A stretch of DNA of 17,631 nucleotides from SAR202 cluster bacterium (GTDB lineage: Bacteria; Chloroflexota; Dehalococcoidia; Lucifugimonadales; UBA3495). Position numbers and translations under genes: made by a program. The DNA is taken from NCBI GenBank assembly GCA_009392095.1, contig VFHF01000276.1, positions 1-17,631 on the forward strand, written 5' to 3'. The first letter of the stretch is position 1, and every line of letters starts with the position of its first letter. Positions 1 through 7,227 of the stretch are shown here, piece by piece. Below the pieces are notes generated by a model, which had not been told where the DNA came from, made no database searches, and was given only the letters and a program-made list of their open reading frames with translations.

Positions 1-902
1 GTTATTGCTACCTTTTTGCCCTTTACCTTTTCCGGGTGTCTAACGGCGCCCGCCAAAGCAGTGGCCCCTGCGCCTTCCGCCAGGGTGTGGGCCTTGTCAA
101 CCAGGAGGCCAATGGCGCGGTGGATATCGTCGTCGCTCACCAGCAGAAAGTCGTCCAGCAGCCCGCTCATGATCTCTTGGGGCAATGCGTAGCCGGACCT
201 GGTGGCGATTCCCTCGGCGACGGTATTCATATCCGATTCGACGATCTCCCCTTGCTTCCAAGACAAGTAGCCGGCCGGCGCTTGTTCCGACTGTACCGCC
301 AGCACCTCTATGGAAGGGTCGATTCCCTTGGCGACGATGATGGCTCCGGACACCCCGGATCCGCCTCCCATCGGAAGCATAAACACCTCGACGTCAGGCA
401 GGTCTTCAAGGGTCTCGAGGGCCTGGGTACCCGCGCCGGCAATGATGAACGGGTCGTTCACCGGGTGCACGTACAGGTATCCTTCCTCTTTGGCCAGGCT
501 TTCACAGTGGAGCCGGGCCGAATCGAAGTCAGGTCCGTGAAAGATAATCTCTGCCCCCAGGGCTCTCATGGCCGCCACCTTGTTGGGGTTGGCGTCCTCT
601 GGCAGTCCAACCATGGCCTTCACGCCAAACAGCTTGCAGGCGCTGGCTATCGATTGGCCATGGTTGCCGGAGGACGCGGTAATCACCCCAAGTTTTTTCT
701 CTTCTTCCGTAAGGCTGGAGAGCAGGTTGATGCCGCCCCGTCCCTTGAAGGCGCCCAGAGGCAGATACTCTTCATGCTTCAAGTAAATTTCTGCTTCCAG
801 GTATTCACTTAGTCCTGAGGAATAGTGTAACGGTGTACGGGCTATATGCGGGGCGATGGTTTTCTTCGCACGGTAAACGTCCCGAAGCGTGGGAGCCTCC
901 AT
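1..902 (-). CDS. Threonine/serine dehydratase-like PLP enzyme, 3' end cut by window
   Basis: Fold-type II PLP-dependent enzyme of the threonine/serine dehydratase family. These enzymes deaminate Thr or Ser to a 2-oxo acid, and some relatives are racemases. I translated 300 codons from the minus strand and found no stop before the window edge; family members run about 320-330 residues, so roughly the last 20-30 are missing. Seen directly: the PLP lysine in GAFKGRGG (K53), the substrate loop SSGNHGQ (77-83) and the phosphate-binding glycine loop GGGSG (179-183). The ATG at 902 has an AGGCGG ribosome site about 7 nt upstream. DedA lies upstream on the same strand, 131 nt away, and a separate promoter candidate sits in that gap, so the two need not be one operon. 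Family is certain; choice between dehydratase and racemase is open because the C-terminus is not visible. Confidence 0.9.
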   Translation of the reverse strand, partial: MEAPTLRDVYRAKKTIAPHIARTPLHYSSGLSEYLEAEIYLKHEEYLPLGAFKGRGGINLLSSLTEEEKKLGVITASSGNHGQSIASACKLFGVKAMVGLPEDANPNKVAAMRALGAEIIFHGPDFDSARLHCESLAKEEGYLYVHPVNDPFIIAGAGTQALETLEDLPDVEVFMLPMGGGSGVSGAIIVAKGIDPSIEVLAVQSEQAPAGYLSWKQGEIVESDMNTVAEGIATRSGYALPQEIMSGLLDDFLLVSDDDIHRAIGLLVDKAHTLAEGAGATALAGAVRHPEKVKGKKVAI

Positions 903-921
903 ATTATGCCGCCTTTTTAAT

Positions 922-932
922 GAGAACTTCTC
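922..932. other. Short perfect palindrome in the dehydratase leader
   Basis: GAGAACTTCTC, two 5-bp arms around a single C, lies between the putative -10 box and the ATG of the dehydratase gene. It could be an operator or a small RNA hairpin. Eleven bases can occur by chance, so this is only a candidate. Confidence 0.25.
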
Positions 933-947
933 TTGAAAGCACCATCC

Positions 948-976
948 AGCTTATGGGCCGGATATGAACGTGTCAA
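948..976 (-). promoter_or_regulatory. Putative sigma-70-type promoter of the dehydratase gene
   Basis: Minus strand: a perfect TTGACA (976-971), a 17-nt spacer, then TAAGCT (953-948), which matches the -10 consensus at 3 of 6 positions. Predicted start near 941 would leave a leader of about 40 nt before the ATG at 902. The -35 box is strong and the -10 is weak. Confidence 0.4.
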
Positions 977-1033
977 CGATTCTCTTGCCTAATGGCTCTT
1001 TCGGCAGCCCTCTTGCCAGCCCCAGAAACTGGC

Positions 1034-1672
1034 CTAAGCCCGGTTTTCGTTCCGGATGGTCTTGATTCGGTGGTAGATGAACCAGGCCATGGCCACAGCT
1101 ATTATGCCTGCAATGGGGAAATCAAAAGGACGCATAACCTGCCGCATGTCCTCCCAGTTCTCCCCAAGCTTGAAGCCGCCGTAGGCCAGCCCCAGGCTCC
1201 AGGGGTAGGACCCGACGAAGGTGTAGAAGCTGAACTTCCAGAAGTTCATTCTGGCGATCCCGGCCGGCACACTGATAAAGGTCCGGACCACCGGCAGCAT
1301 GCGTGACGCAAAGACAGCCAGCTCGCCGTATTTCCGGAACCATTCTTCGGCCCGGTCCACCTCGTGTTGGGTTATCAACACATATCGTCCGTACTTCTCT
1401 AATAAGGTACGTCCAGCCTTGTAGCTGATCCAATATGCCACCCATGACCCCAACAGATTTCCCAGGGCCCCATAGAAGCCAGCAAGCAAAACCATCCAGG
1501 CCGAGTCACCCTTGGCCTCGATCAATAGCCACCCAGCTAAGGGCATGATCAGTTCACTGGGAAATGGGATGGCGGCGCTTTCCACGCCCATCAGAAAGAC
1601 TACCCCGGGCCATCCCATGGCGTCGTAGACGTTGGTGATTATCTCCAAGAACCAGTTTTCTATGCCTAACAT
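1034..1672 (-). CDS. DedA family (VTT/SNARE-associated domain) inner-membrane protein
   Basis: 212 residues, the usual DedA length. The family are polytopic membrane proteins linked to lipid carrier or phospholipid flipping and to envelope homeostasis. Seen: a hydrophobic N-terminal stretch leading into GVESAAIPFPSE (29-40), the acidic-proline signature of the re-entrant loop; a second membrane region around 60-85; the conserved RMLPVVR plus PAG block (124-138); the FxxxTFVG segment (149-154); and a final hydrophobic helix at about 186-200. The C-terminus is basic (HRIKTIRNENRA) and probably cytoplasmic. The ribosome site is weak: an AAAGG about 12 nt before the ATG. Transcription diverges from the HTH gene at 1891; the 218-nt region between them is AT-rich around 1741-1800. 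Family call is firm; the transported substrate is unknown. Confidence 0.93.
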   Translation of the reverse strand: MLGIENWFLEIITNVYDAMGWPGVVFLMGVESAAIPFPSELIMPLAGWLLIEAKGDSAWMVLLAGFYGALGNLLGSWVAYWISYKAGRTLLEKYGRYVLITQHEVDRAEEWFRKYGELAVFASRMLPVVRTFISVPAGIARMNFWKFSFYTFVGSYPWSLGLAYGGFKLGENWEDMRQVMRPFDFPIAGIIAVAMAWFIYHRIKTIRNENRA

Positions 1673-1794
1673 GTCTTTAAAAGCCTTTCGAAAGACCCAT
1701 TATCGGGCCGGAGGCTGCTAAACTTATGCGTGTGCCGCCAATAATTATGTTCTACTCTTTTCTTAAATTAATTTAAATTAAACCTTAAAAACAA

Positions 1795-1823
1795 TTGACA
1801 TTAATCAAAGGCACTGTTATCCT
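1795..1823 (+). promoter_or_regulatory. Strong extended -10 promoter for the small HTH gene
   Basis: Perfect TTGACA (1795-1800), a 17-nt spacer and TATCCT (1818-1823), preceded by TG at 1815-1816 as in extended -10 promoters. Immediately upstream, 1763-1794 is almost pure A/T and includes the palindrome TTAAATTAATTTAA (1763-1776), as expected for an UP element. Predicted start near 1830 gives a leader of about 60 nt. Confidence 0.7.
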
Positions 1824-1890
1824 AATGTTAGCCCGAAGGCTCGGGTAGCAGTATAAACCAGCACTAATGAAGGATGATACGGAGGGAACC

Positions 1891-2115
1891 ATGGCTAGAA
1901 AGACGAAACTGATGCAGCGCGTAGAGAAAGAATTTTCACGGCCCCTTGAGCGCCTGTTGCCCGAGAAGGTGAACGAGGTCGGTCTTTCGGCCACTGCCGA
2001 GGAACTGGGCGTCAGCAAAGCCACTCTCGGCTACTGGCTGCTTAAATTGGGTATAAATGTACGCCGAGTTGCCTTGGCCCCTGGCGAGACTCTAGAGGTC
2101 AAGCGAATCAGCTAA
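1891..2115 (+). CDS. Small helix-turn-helix DNA-binding protein (74 aa)
   Basis: A short basic protein with one recognisable helix-turn-helix at about 32-55: LSATAEELGVSKATLGYW, with the alanine, glycine and serine/threonine pattern of HTH domains, preceded by a charged helix (7-30) that may dimerise. The C-terminus (VALAPGETLEVKR) has no ligand-binding or catalytic domain. The start is set by GGAGGG at 1881-1886, 4 nt before the ATG at 1891; an in-frame ATG at 1867 lacks such a site. The gene has its own strong promoter and its own terminator, so it is a single-gene unit. It could be a local repressor or a nucleoid-type regulator. Target unknown, and no family symbol is recognised. Confidence 0.8.
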   Translation: MARKTKLMQRVEKEFSRPLERLLPEKVNEVGLSATAEELGVSKATLGYWLLKLGINVRRVALAPGETLEVKRIS

Positions 2116-2155
2116 CCCCTTATCTCCTTACGTACCTGGAAGCGAAGCGATTGTT

Positions 2156-2193
2156 GAAAGGGCCCCGCAGTGATCCGCGGGGCCCTTTCTTTT
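2156..2193 (+). terminator. Rho-independent terminator after the HTH gene
   Basis: A perfect 13-bp stem (2156-2168 paired with 2177-2189, core GGGCCCCGC) with an 8-nt loop, followed by TTTT. It lies 40 nt after the HTH stop. The other strand has no T-run after the hairpin, so it is oriented for the plus strand; it could still slow minus-strand transcripts leaving the acetamidase gene, which ends at 2337. Confidence 0.95.
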
Positions 2194-2336
2194 GTCTTCC
2201 TTACAGGCCTCCCTCTCATCGCCAGATCAACGCAGAAGATACGGTGTCGTCTCGGCCCGTTTAAGACTGTTTTTCTGTATCCACCTGCCCCAGAGACCGT
2301 CTTAGCCCCGAATCGGCCCACAAACCGGCTCTGTCC

Positions 2337-3443
2337 CTATCCTTGGAAGATATCCTCGGGCAAAAACGCCGATACCGTCACATTGGGCAAGTCCACGACG
2401 TTGCTGATCTTGAGGTCTACCGCCACGCTGCAGATGACGTACGCCTGTTCCTTGGTCCAACCGCGTTCTTGGAGCAGATCGATCATCTGGACCAAAGCGT
2501 TCCGGGCCGCCAGCGTGAGATCCTCGCCCTCCTGGGTGCCGTCCTCCCGGATCGGCATCCCCATGGTAGCGATGAAGTTCCGGGGCGCCGCCCATTCCGG
2601 CGCGATGAAATAACCAGGGTGGGCGAACCGAGGAAAGATTATGTTATTCCGTGCTGCCTCTCCCTTCTGTAGATGGAATTTGACCACCGCCGTGGCCCCC
2701 ATCTCGATGGCCGTGATGCAACATTCCGAGTCCCCTTGGGCAAAATGACCGTCGCCGGCGGAATAGAGCGCGCCCGGCACGTTCACTGGTATCAGTAACC
2801 GGGATCCCTTGGTCAGTTGCTTTGCGTCCACGTTGCCGCAGTTCTCCCGGGGCGGGATGGTGCGGAGTCCTTCGGTGGCGATGGCGCCTTCGGGGACCGC
2901 GTCTTCCGCATCAGGGGGAAAGGCGATTCCACCGCGTCGGACCAGGTCGGCCTCGCGCTCGGTCCACTTCTCTAATTGGGCTCTAGACGGCGCGATCCCG
3001 GCGGTTCCCATGAAAGAGCCATTGGGTATCCTCACGCCTGGCAGCTCCTTGGATATCGCCCAACCGTCCTTCATCTCCCAGTGCGCCACGAAGGGGTCTG
3101 GAAACAGGTCGCGCAGGAACCCAGCGCCGGGCCGGTTGCGGGTCCAACCGTAGGACTGGGGGATGATGTCGACGTACTCAATCTCTAATAGGTCGCCTGG
3201 TTCGGCCCCTTTTATGTAAACCGGACCGGTCAGCGGGTGTCCCACCTTCCCGGCGAACCCGTCGAAGTCGTCGACCGTCACGTTGGCGTTCATCTGACCG
3301 TCGGATGCGTCCCTGGTCTCCAGCGACACTTCTTCGTCAGTATCAACTTCTAATATCGGCGTGATATCAGGGTGCCACCGGTTGTGGCCCTTACCCGGGT
3401 CGTCCTTCAGACGCTTGCTCCGGTCAATCTCAACGCTTTTCAT
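2337..3443 (-). CDS. Acetamidase/formamidase family amidohydrolase
   Basis: 368 residues from the preferred start. The family (FmdA/AmdA-type) hydrolyses short amides to the acid and ammonia, in the cytoplasm. Conserved blocks in order: HNRWHPDI (20-27), the PGD turn with a following acidic strand (82-90), GNVDAKQL (203-210), PVNVPGALYSAGDGHFAQGD (219-238), and near the C-terminus CSVAVDLKISNVVD (338-351). All the family landmarks are present and the length is normal. An in-frame ATG at 3473 would add 10 residues, but GGAG at 3449-3452 sits 5 nt before the ATG at 3443, so the shorter form is preferred. It lies 70 nt downstream of a ThDP enzyme gene on the same strand, probably in one transcript. 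Actual amide substrate is not readable from sequence. Confidence 0.92.
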   Translation of the reverse strand: MKSVEIDRSKRLKDDPGKGHNRWHPDITPILEVDTDEEVSLETRDASDGQMNANVTVDDFDGFAGKVGHPLTGPVYIKGAEPGDLLEIEYVDIIPQSYGWTRNRPGAGFLRDLFPDPFVAHWEMKDGWAISKELPGVRIPNGSFMGTAGIAPSRAQLEKWTEREADLVRRGGIAFPPDAEDAVPEGAIATEGLRTIPPRENCGNVDAKQLTKGSRLLIPVNVPGALYSAGDGHFAQGDSECCITAIEMGATAVVKFHLQKGEAARNNIIFPRFAHPGYFIAPEWAAPRNFIATMGMPIREDGTQEGEDLTLAARNALVQMIDLLQERGWTKEQAYVICSVAVDLKISNVVDLPNVTVSAFLPEDIFQG

Positions 3444-3456
3444 CGAATCTCCAAAC

Positions 3457-3514
3457 AAGCTATCAGCCGTCATATTCCAGGAGCTGAACGCTGACTACTG
3501 ATAGCTGATAGCTT
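3457..3514. repeat. 11-bp inverted repeat with heptamer tandem repeat between ThDP and amidase genes
   Basis: AAGCTATCAGC (3457-3467) is the exact reverse complement of GCTGATAGCTT (3504-3514), with 36 nt between. The right part (3481-3513) is a degenerate 7-nt tandem repeat, unit NNNCTGA, about 4.7 copies (GAGCTGA, ACGCTGA, CTACTGA, TAGCTGA, TAGCT). In the minus-strand mRNA one arm overlaps the ThDP stop codon and the other ends 4 nt upstream of the GGAG ribosome site of the amidase gene. It may fold in the message and affect amidase translation or mRNA processing. Confidence 0.65.
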
Positions 3515-5199
3515 TAAATCGACCAATCATCGGGGGTGTTGGGCGTGGCCATGGGCTTGATCATGATCTCCACCAATGCGGCCTGGCCGTTCTCGGTGGC
3601 GGTGATGGCCCGTTGCAGGGCCGGACCAACCTCAGCCGGGTCTTCCACCCGTTCTGAGTAGGCGCCTAGGCCCTTGGCCACCAGGCTCCAATCACCAGTG
3701 AGCTTGGCCATATCCGGCGGCGGACCACTGGGGCTGTCCATGCCCATCAGGCCTCCGCCCGTGCCTTCGTTGTTTACGACTATCGTGAGCGTGGATATGC
3801 CCATTCGCACGGCGGTTTCCAGCTCCATTCCAACCATTCCAAAGGAAGCGTCACCCAGCAGGTGAACCACCAAATCGTCGGGTCGGCCCAGCTTGGCGCC
3901 GATGGCTCCGCCCAGTGACCAGCCCATGGCGGCCATTCCGCCCATGCCCAGGTAGCTGCGGGGCTTTGTGGCCTCCCAGAAGGGCGACATGTAGCCGCGG
4001 CTGCCACCGGCGTCGTGGAGGGCGATGGTCTTGTCGGGGTCGATGAGTTTGGCCAGTTCATGGACCACACGGTAGCCGTTGGTGGGCGACGACGTGTCGT
4101 TGACGACATCGGCCCATTCGCCGGCTTGCTTGTCCTTGGCCTGCTTGATCTCGGCCACCACTTCCTCTTTAAGGTCACCTTTGCCCGGTCCGACTCGCTC
4201 TTTCACCGCCTCCAGAATCGCGCTCAGCGCCAGCTTGGCGTCAGCCAGGATGGGCACATCGGCTTGGTACTGCTTGTTCAGGTCATGCTCGTCGGCATTC
4301 ACATGAATCAGGCTCACGCCCTCTGGTATGGGGCGTCCATCGGTTCCGTTGGGCAGCCGGTAGGAGTTGCCCACTGCCAGTACCACGTCGGCCTTCCGGT
4401 TCATGTGAATCGCGGCCCCGCTGGCGTATCGGCTGCGGGGGTAGCAACCCATGCCCATGGAGAGAGGATGATTCTCGGGAAAGACGCCCTTGGCAACCAA
4501 AGTGGTAGCCACCGGCATCGACAGCAATTCAGCCAGTTCTTTAGCCTCGTCCCAGGCCTCGGCGGATAAAACTCCGCCGCCCAGGTTCAAGACCGGCATC
4601 TTGGCGTTGACCAGCAGATCGACAGCCTGGGCTACTTCATCAGGGTTGGGAGCGGACTTCCGTCCGAATCCGACAGGTTCGTATTCCAGTGAACCGTCAG
4701 GCACTTCAGTCATCAGGACATCCTGAGGCATCTCCAACACGACCGGCCCGGGCGAGCCCGAGCGCAAGGCAGTGAAGGCGCGCCGCATGATGGACGGTAT
4801 GTCTTCCGGCTTGGCCATGGTGCCCCGCCACTTGACCAGGGTGTCAAAGATGTCGGCGGAGACCTCTTGCTGCACCTCTTTGCCCAGTTGGGCCAGCGGG
4901 ACCTGACCCATCAATAGGAGGACCGGTATGTTGTCGGCAAATGCGCCGGCGATGCCGGTCAGAGTGTTGGTGGCGCCTGGGCCGGTGCCGGTCATCGCCA
5001 CGCCAACCTTGCCGGTAGCGCGGGCGTAACCGTCGGCGATCTCCACGCCCAGTCTTTCATTCCTAGCGGCGAAAACCTTGATGGTTTCTGAGTTTCTGAG
5101 GCCGGTCCAAAGGGGGTTGAGGCCGCCGCCCTGGAACCCGGCGATGTACTCCACTCCCTCTTTTTCCAGGGCGCGAACGATGGCATCGGCAGCACGCAT
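3514..5199 (-). CDS. Thiamine diphosphate-dependent decarboxylase/synthase family enzyme 1
   Basis: 561 residues with the three-domain acetolactate synthase/benzoylformate decarboxylase architecture. N-terminal pyrimidine-binding domain with the cofactor-activating glutamate E48 in ARNERLG, then ADGYARATGK (55-64). The middle Rossmann-like domain is at about 185-340. The C-terminal ThDP-binding domain has GDA (449-451) and, 27 residues on, NNEG (476-479), the Mg-diphosphate motif. It would act on a 2-oxo acid; exact reaction not determinable. The in-frame TTG at 5262 would add 21 residues unlike the family, so the ATG at 5199 is chosen, with only a modest purine-rich site (GAGAAGA) upstream. 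It is divergent from a paralogue at 5493 and shares with it a PDDW motif near the C-terminus (556-559). Acetamidase follows downstream. Confidence 0.92.
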   Translation of the reverse strand: MRAADAIVRALEKEGVEYIAGFQGGGLNPLWTGLRNSETIKVFAARNERLGVEIADGYARATGKVGVAMTGTGPGATNTLTGIAGAFADNIPVLLLMGQVPLAQLGKEVQQEVSADIFDTLVKWRGTMAKPEDIPSIMRRAFTALRSGSPGPVVLEMPQDVLMTEVPDGSLEYEPVGFGRKSAPNPDEVAQAVDLLVNAKMPVLNLGGGVLSAEAWDEAKELAELLSMPVATTLVAKGVFPENHPLSMGMGCYPRSRYASGAAIHMNRKADVVLAVGNSYRLPNGTDGRPIPEGVSLIHVNADEHDLNKQYQADVPILADAKLALSAILEAVKERVGPGKGDLKEEVVAEIKQAKDKQAGEWADVVNDTSSPTNGYRVVHELAKLIDPDKTIALHDAGGSRGYMSPFWEATKPRSYLGMGGMAAMGWSLGGAIGAKLGRPDDLVVHLLGDASFGMVGMELETAVRMGISTLTIVVNNEGTGGGLMGMDSPSGPPPDMAKLTGDWSLVAKGLGAYSERVEDPAEVGPALQRAITATENGQAALVEIMIKPMATPNTPDDWSI

Positions 5200-5299
5200 G
5201 ATTCTTCTCTCTATCTGATCGGTTCGGGCCGTTTGGTTCGTCGGCCCGCTGAGATTACCCAAGGGGAAATTCGTGCCTGGGTTGCCTCAGGTTGGAGGG

Positions 5300-5328
5300 A
5301 TGATACGCCCGCGCTCTACGTGGGTCAA
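5300..5328 (-). promoter_or_regulatory. Leftward promoter of the divergent ThDP pair
   Basis: Minus strand: TTGACC (5328-5323), 17-nt spacer, TATCAT (5305-5300). Predicted start near 5293, about 94 nt before the ATG at 5199. The boxes match the rightward promoter at 5393-5421 exactly, including flanking bases. Confidence 0.7.
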
Positions 5329-5367
5329 CCGGCGCAACAAAGTTCCGTGGGATACCCAATCGCAGGC

Positions 5368-5382
5368 ACAAGCCAGGCTTGT
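5368..5382. promoter_or_regulatory. 15-bp palindrome, candidate operator in the divergent region
   Basis: ACAAGCC-A-GGCTTGT is a perfect palindrome with 7-bp arms around one A. It lies between the two outward promoters, ending 10 nt upstream of the rightward -35 box, where an activator would sit. No regulator gene is adjacent; the HTH protein at 1891 is the only DNA-binding regulator other than the sigma factor in view. Confidence 0.5.
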
Positions 5383-5392
5383 CGAAGATTTC

Positions 5393-5421
5393 TTGACCCC
5401 GATATGGGCGAAGGGTATCAT
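5393..5421 (+). promoter_or_regulatory. Rightward promoter of the divergent ThDP pair
   Basis: TTGACC (5393-5398), 17-nt spacer, TATCAT (5416-5421). Predicted start near 5428, giving a leader of about 65 nt before the ATG at 5493. Identical boxes and flanks to the leftward promoter. Confidence 0.7.
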
Positions 5422-5492
5422 CCCCACACTAATCGCCGGGTGCGATTGCCCCAAACCCCAAGCCATTCATTTAACAAACCCAAGGATAAAAA

Positions 5493-7208
5493 ATGCCATC
5501 AGCCAGTGAGATGATTGTCCAGACTCTGGAGGAAGCCGGTATCGAATACGTCTTTGGCATCCCCGGAGGCGGCACCGGGCAGATCTTCCAGATCCTCGAG
5601 ACCAAACAGGACCGTATCAAAACGATCTTGGTGCGCCACGAACAAGTAGCCGCCATCATGGCCGACGCCTATGGACGCGCCGCCGGGAAACCGGCAGCGA
5701 TCATGGGCCAAGGACTGTTCATGGGCTCAAACGCGACCTTCGGCATCATGGAAGCCATGCTCAGCAGTTCCCCAATGCTGGTGATCACCGACACCTCCGA
5801 CGGCGGCGCGGCCCAGCGTCCCGCCAACCAGTCGGGCGCCGGAGAATACGGCAGTATCGACCTCCAGTCCATATTTAAGTCGATGACCAAATACACGACA
5901 TTAGCCACCAGCCCCAAAGAAGCTGTTCTAGGCACGCAGATGGCCATTAAACACGCGGTCAGCGGCCGCCCCGGCCCCACCACCGTGCTGATGCGCTCGG
6001 CGGCCATCGGTGGGCAGGTGGACGTGGAGTCCCCGCCCTTCATCCACAACGCCGCCGGGTTCCTGAACACCGCCAAGCCGGCCAGCGCGCCGGTGGACAT
6101 CCAACGGGCGATTCAGATACTGAGCGAGTCCCGCAAGCCAGTGATCATCGCCGGCAACGGAGTGCATGTTGCCCGAGCCCACGCCCAACTACAGGAACTA
6201 GCCGAGCAGTGGGGCATTCCCGTCGCCACCAGTTACAAAGGCAAGAGCGCCATCTCCGAAGACCACCCGCTGGCCTTAGGCATGGTCGGAACTTACGGCC
6301 AGGAAACGGCCAACAAGGCAGTGGGCGATGCCGACACCGTGCTCGTTATTGGCGCGCTTCTGCGCTCCCAGGAAACCGTGGGCGAGCGCCCCGACATCTT
6401 CAATCCCGCCCGCCAGCGCATCATCCAGATCGACATCGACGAGCGCAACGCCGGTTGGTCTTTCCCAGTGGAATTAGGCCTCATCGGAGACGCCAAAGCC
6501 GTCCTGGAACAATTGGTCGAGGCATCAAAATCCACTGCTCCAGACAACTCTGGACGGAAAGAATGGACTGACAGCATGCCTGGCCGCCGCGACACTGGGG
6601 ACTACCACGACTATCCAGACATGCACGAAGACAGCTCGCCGGTGAAGCCCCAGCGGCTCATCGCCCAACTGCAGGCGACCATGGGCCCGTCCACCATCTA
6701 TACGTTGGACGCCGGCAACAACCGCACCTGGATGGCCCACCTCTACCGGGCGCAGAAGGCAAACACGTTCTACAGCCCCGGCGGCACCGCAGGCATGGGT
6801 TGGGCGTTGCCTGCCGCGGTGGGCCTGAAGCTGGTCTACCCCGACCAGCCAGTCGTAGCGGTGACCGGTGATGGCGGTTACATGATGACCGTGAACGCCA
6901 TCTCGACGGCCGTGCAGTATGACCTGCCCATAATTTGCGTGGTGTTCAACAACAACTCGCTAGGCATGGTCAACGACCACCAGCCTGAGGGCCACAAGAT
7001 CGCCTCTGAGTTCTATCCGACCAACAACGCAACCGTGGCCGAAGGCATGGGCGCATGGGGGATCCAGATCAACGACTCCAAGGACCTGCCCGACGCCCTG
7101 CGCGCTGCCCAAGCCTCCGGTAGACCGGCGGTGATCGACGTCCTGATAGATCCGGACCCCAGCCCCGACGACTGGCGTGCCGGCGCCTGGCGGGCCGGCC
7201 AAACTTAG
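5493..7208 (+). CDS. Thiamine diphosphate-dependent acetolactate synthase-like enzyme 2
   Basis: 571 residues in the ThDP decarboxylase/acetohydroxyacid synthase superfamily. Seen: activating glutamate E50 in VRHEQVA, ADAYGRAAGK (57-66); central domain at about 200-345; ThDP-binding domain with GDG (459-461), then NNN (486-488) at the normal 24-27 residue spacing. The C-terminus has PDDW (558-561), also present in the paralogue at 3514-5199. The start is supported by AAGGAT at 5482-5487, 5 nt before the ATG. The SDR gene begins 19 nt after the stop, so the two are very likely co-transcribed. No regulatory subunit gene is nearby, which argues against a biosynthetic acetolactate synthase and for a catabolic 2-oxo-acid enzyme. 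Substrate unknown. Confidence 0.92.
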   Translation: MPSASEMIVQTLEEAGIEYVFGIPGGGTGQIFQILETKQDRIKTILVRHEQVAAIMADAYGRAAGKPAAIMGQGLFMGSNATFGIMEAMLSSSPMLVITDTSDGGAAQRPANQSGAGEYGSIDLQSIFKSMTKYTTLATSPKEAVLGTQMAIKHAVSGRPGPTTVLMRSAAIGGQVDVESPPFIHNAAGFLNTAKPASAPVDIQRAIQILSESRKPVIIAGNGVHVARAHAQLQELAEQWGIPVATSYKGKSAISEDHPLALGMVGTYGQETANKAVGDADTVLVIGALLRSQETVGERPDIFNPARQRIIQIDIDERNAGWSFPVELGLIGDAKAVLEQLVEASKSTAPDNSGRKEWTDSMPGRRDTGDYHDYPDMHEDSSPVKPQRLIAQLQATMGPSTIYTLDAGNNRTWMAHLYRAQKANTFYSPGGTAGMGWALPAAVGLKLVYPDQPVVAVTGDGGYMMTVNAISTAVQYDLPIICVVFNNNSLGMVNDHQPEGHKIASEFYPTNNATVAEGMGAWGIQINDSKDLPDALRAAQASGRPAVIDVLIDPDPSPDDWRAGAWRAGQT

Positions 7209-7227
7209 ACTTGCGGAGGCGTCAATC

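Noticed and set aside
36..812. Plus-strand open frame of 258 codons
   Set aside because: It is the antisense shadow of the dehydratase gene, whose minus-strand translation shows the PLP lysine, SSGNHGQ and GGGSG motifs; the plus-strand product shows no family pattern.
1867..1890. HTH gene start at 1867
   Set aside because: No ribosome site precedes it, while GGAGGG precedes the ATG at 1891.
2220..2336. TAAGAC/GTCTTA inverted repeat after the acetamidase gene, considered as a terminator
   Set aside because: Arms are only 6 bp with a loop of more than 30 nt and no following T-run.
3444..3473. Longer acetamidase start at 3473
   Set aside because: The ATG at 3443 has a GGAG at the right distance and the extra residues overlap the inverted-repeat arm.
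5200..5262. Upstream extension of ThDP enzyme 1 to a TTG at 5262
   Set aside because: The added 21 residues have no counterpart in the family and the mature-looking N-terminus begins at the ATG at 5199.
7177..7227. SDR start at 7177 inside the ThDP gene
   Set aside because: The ATG at 7228 has GGAGG 8 nt upstream and gives the standard SDR N-terminus.
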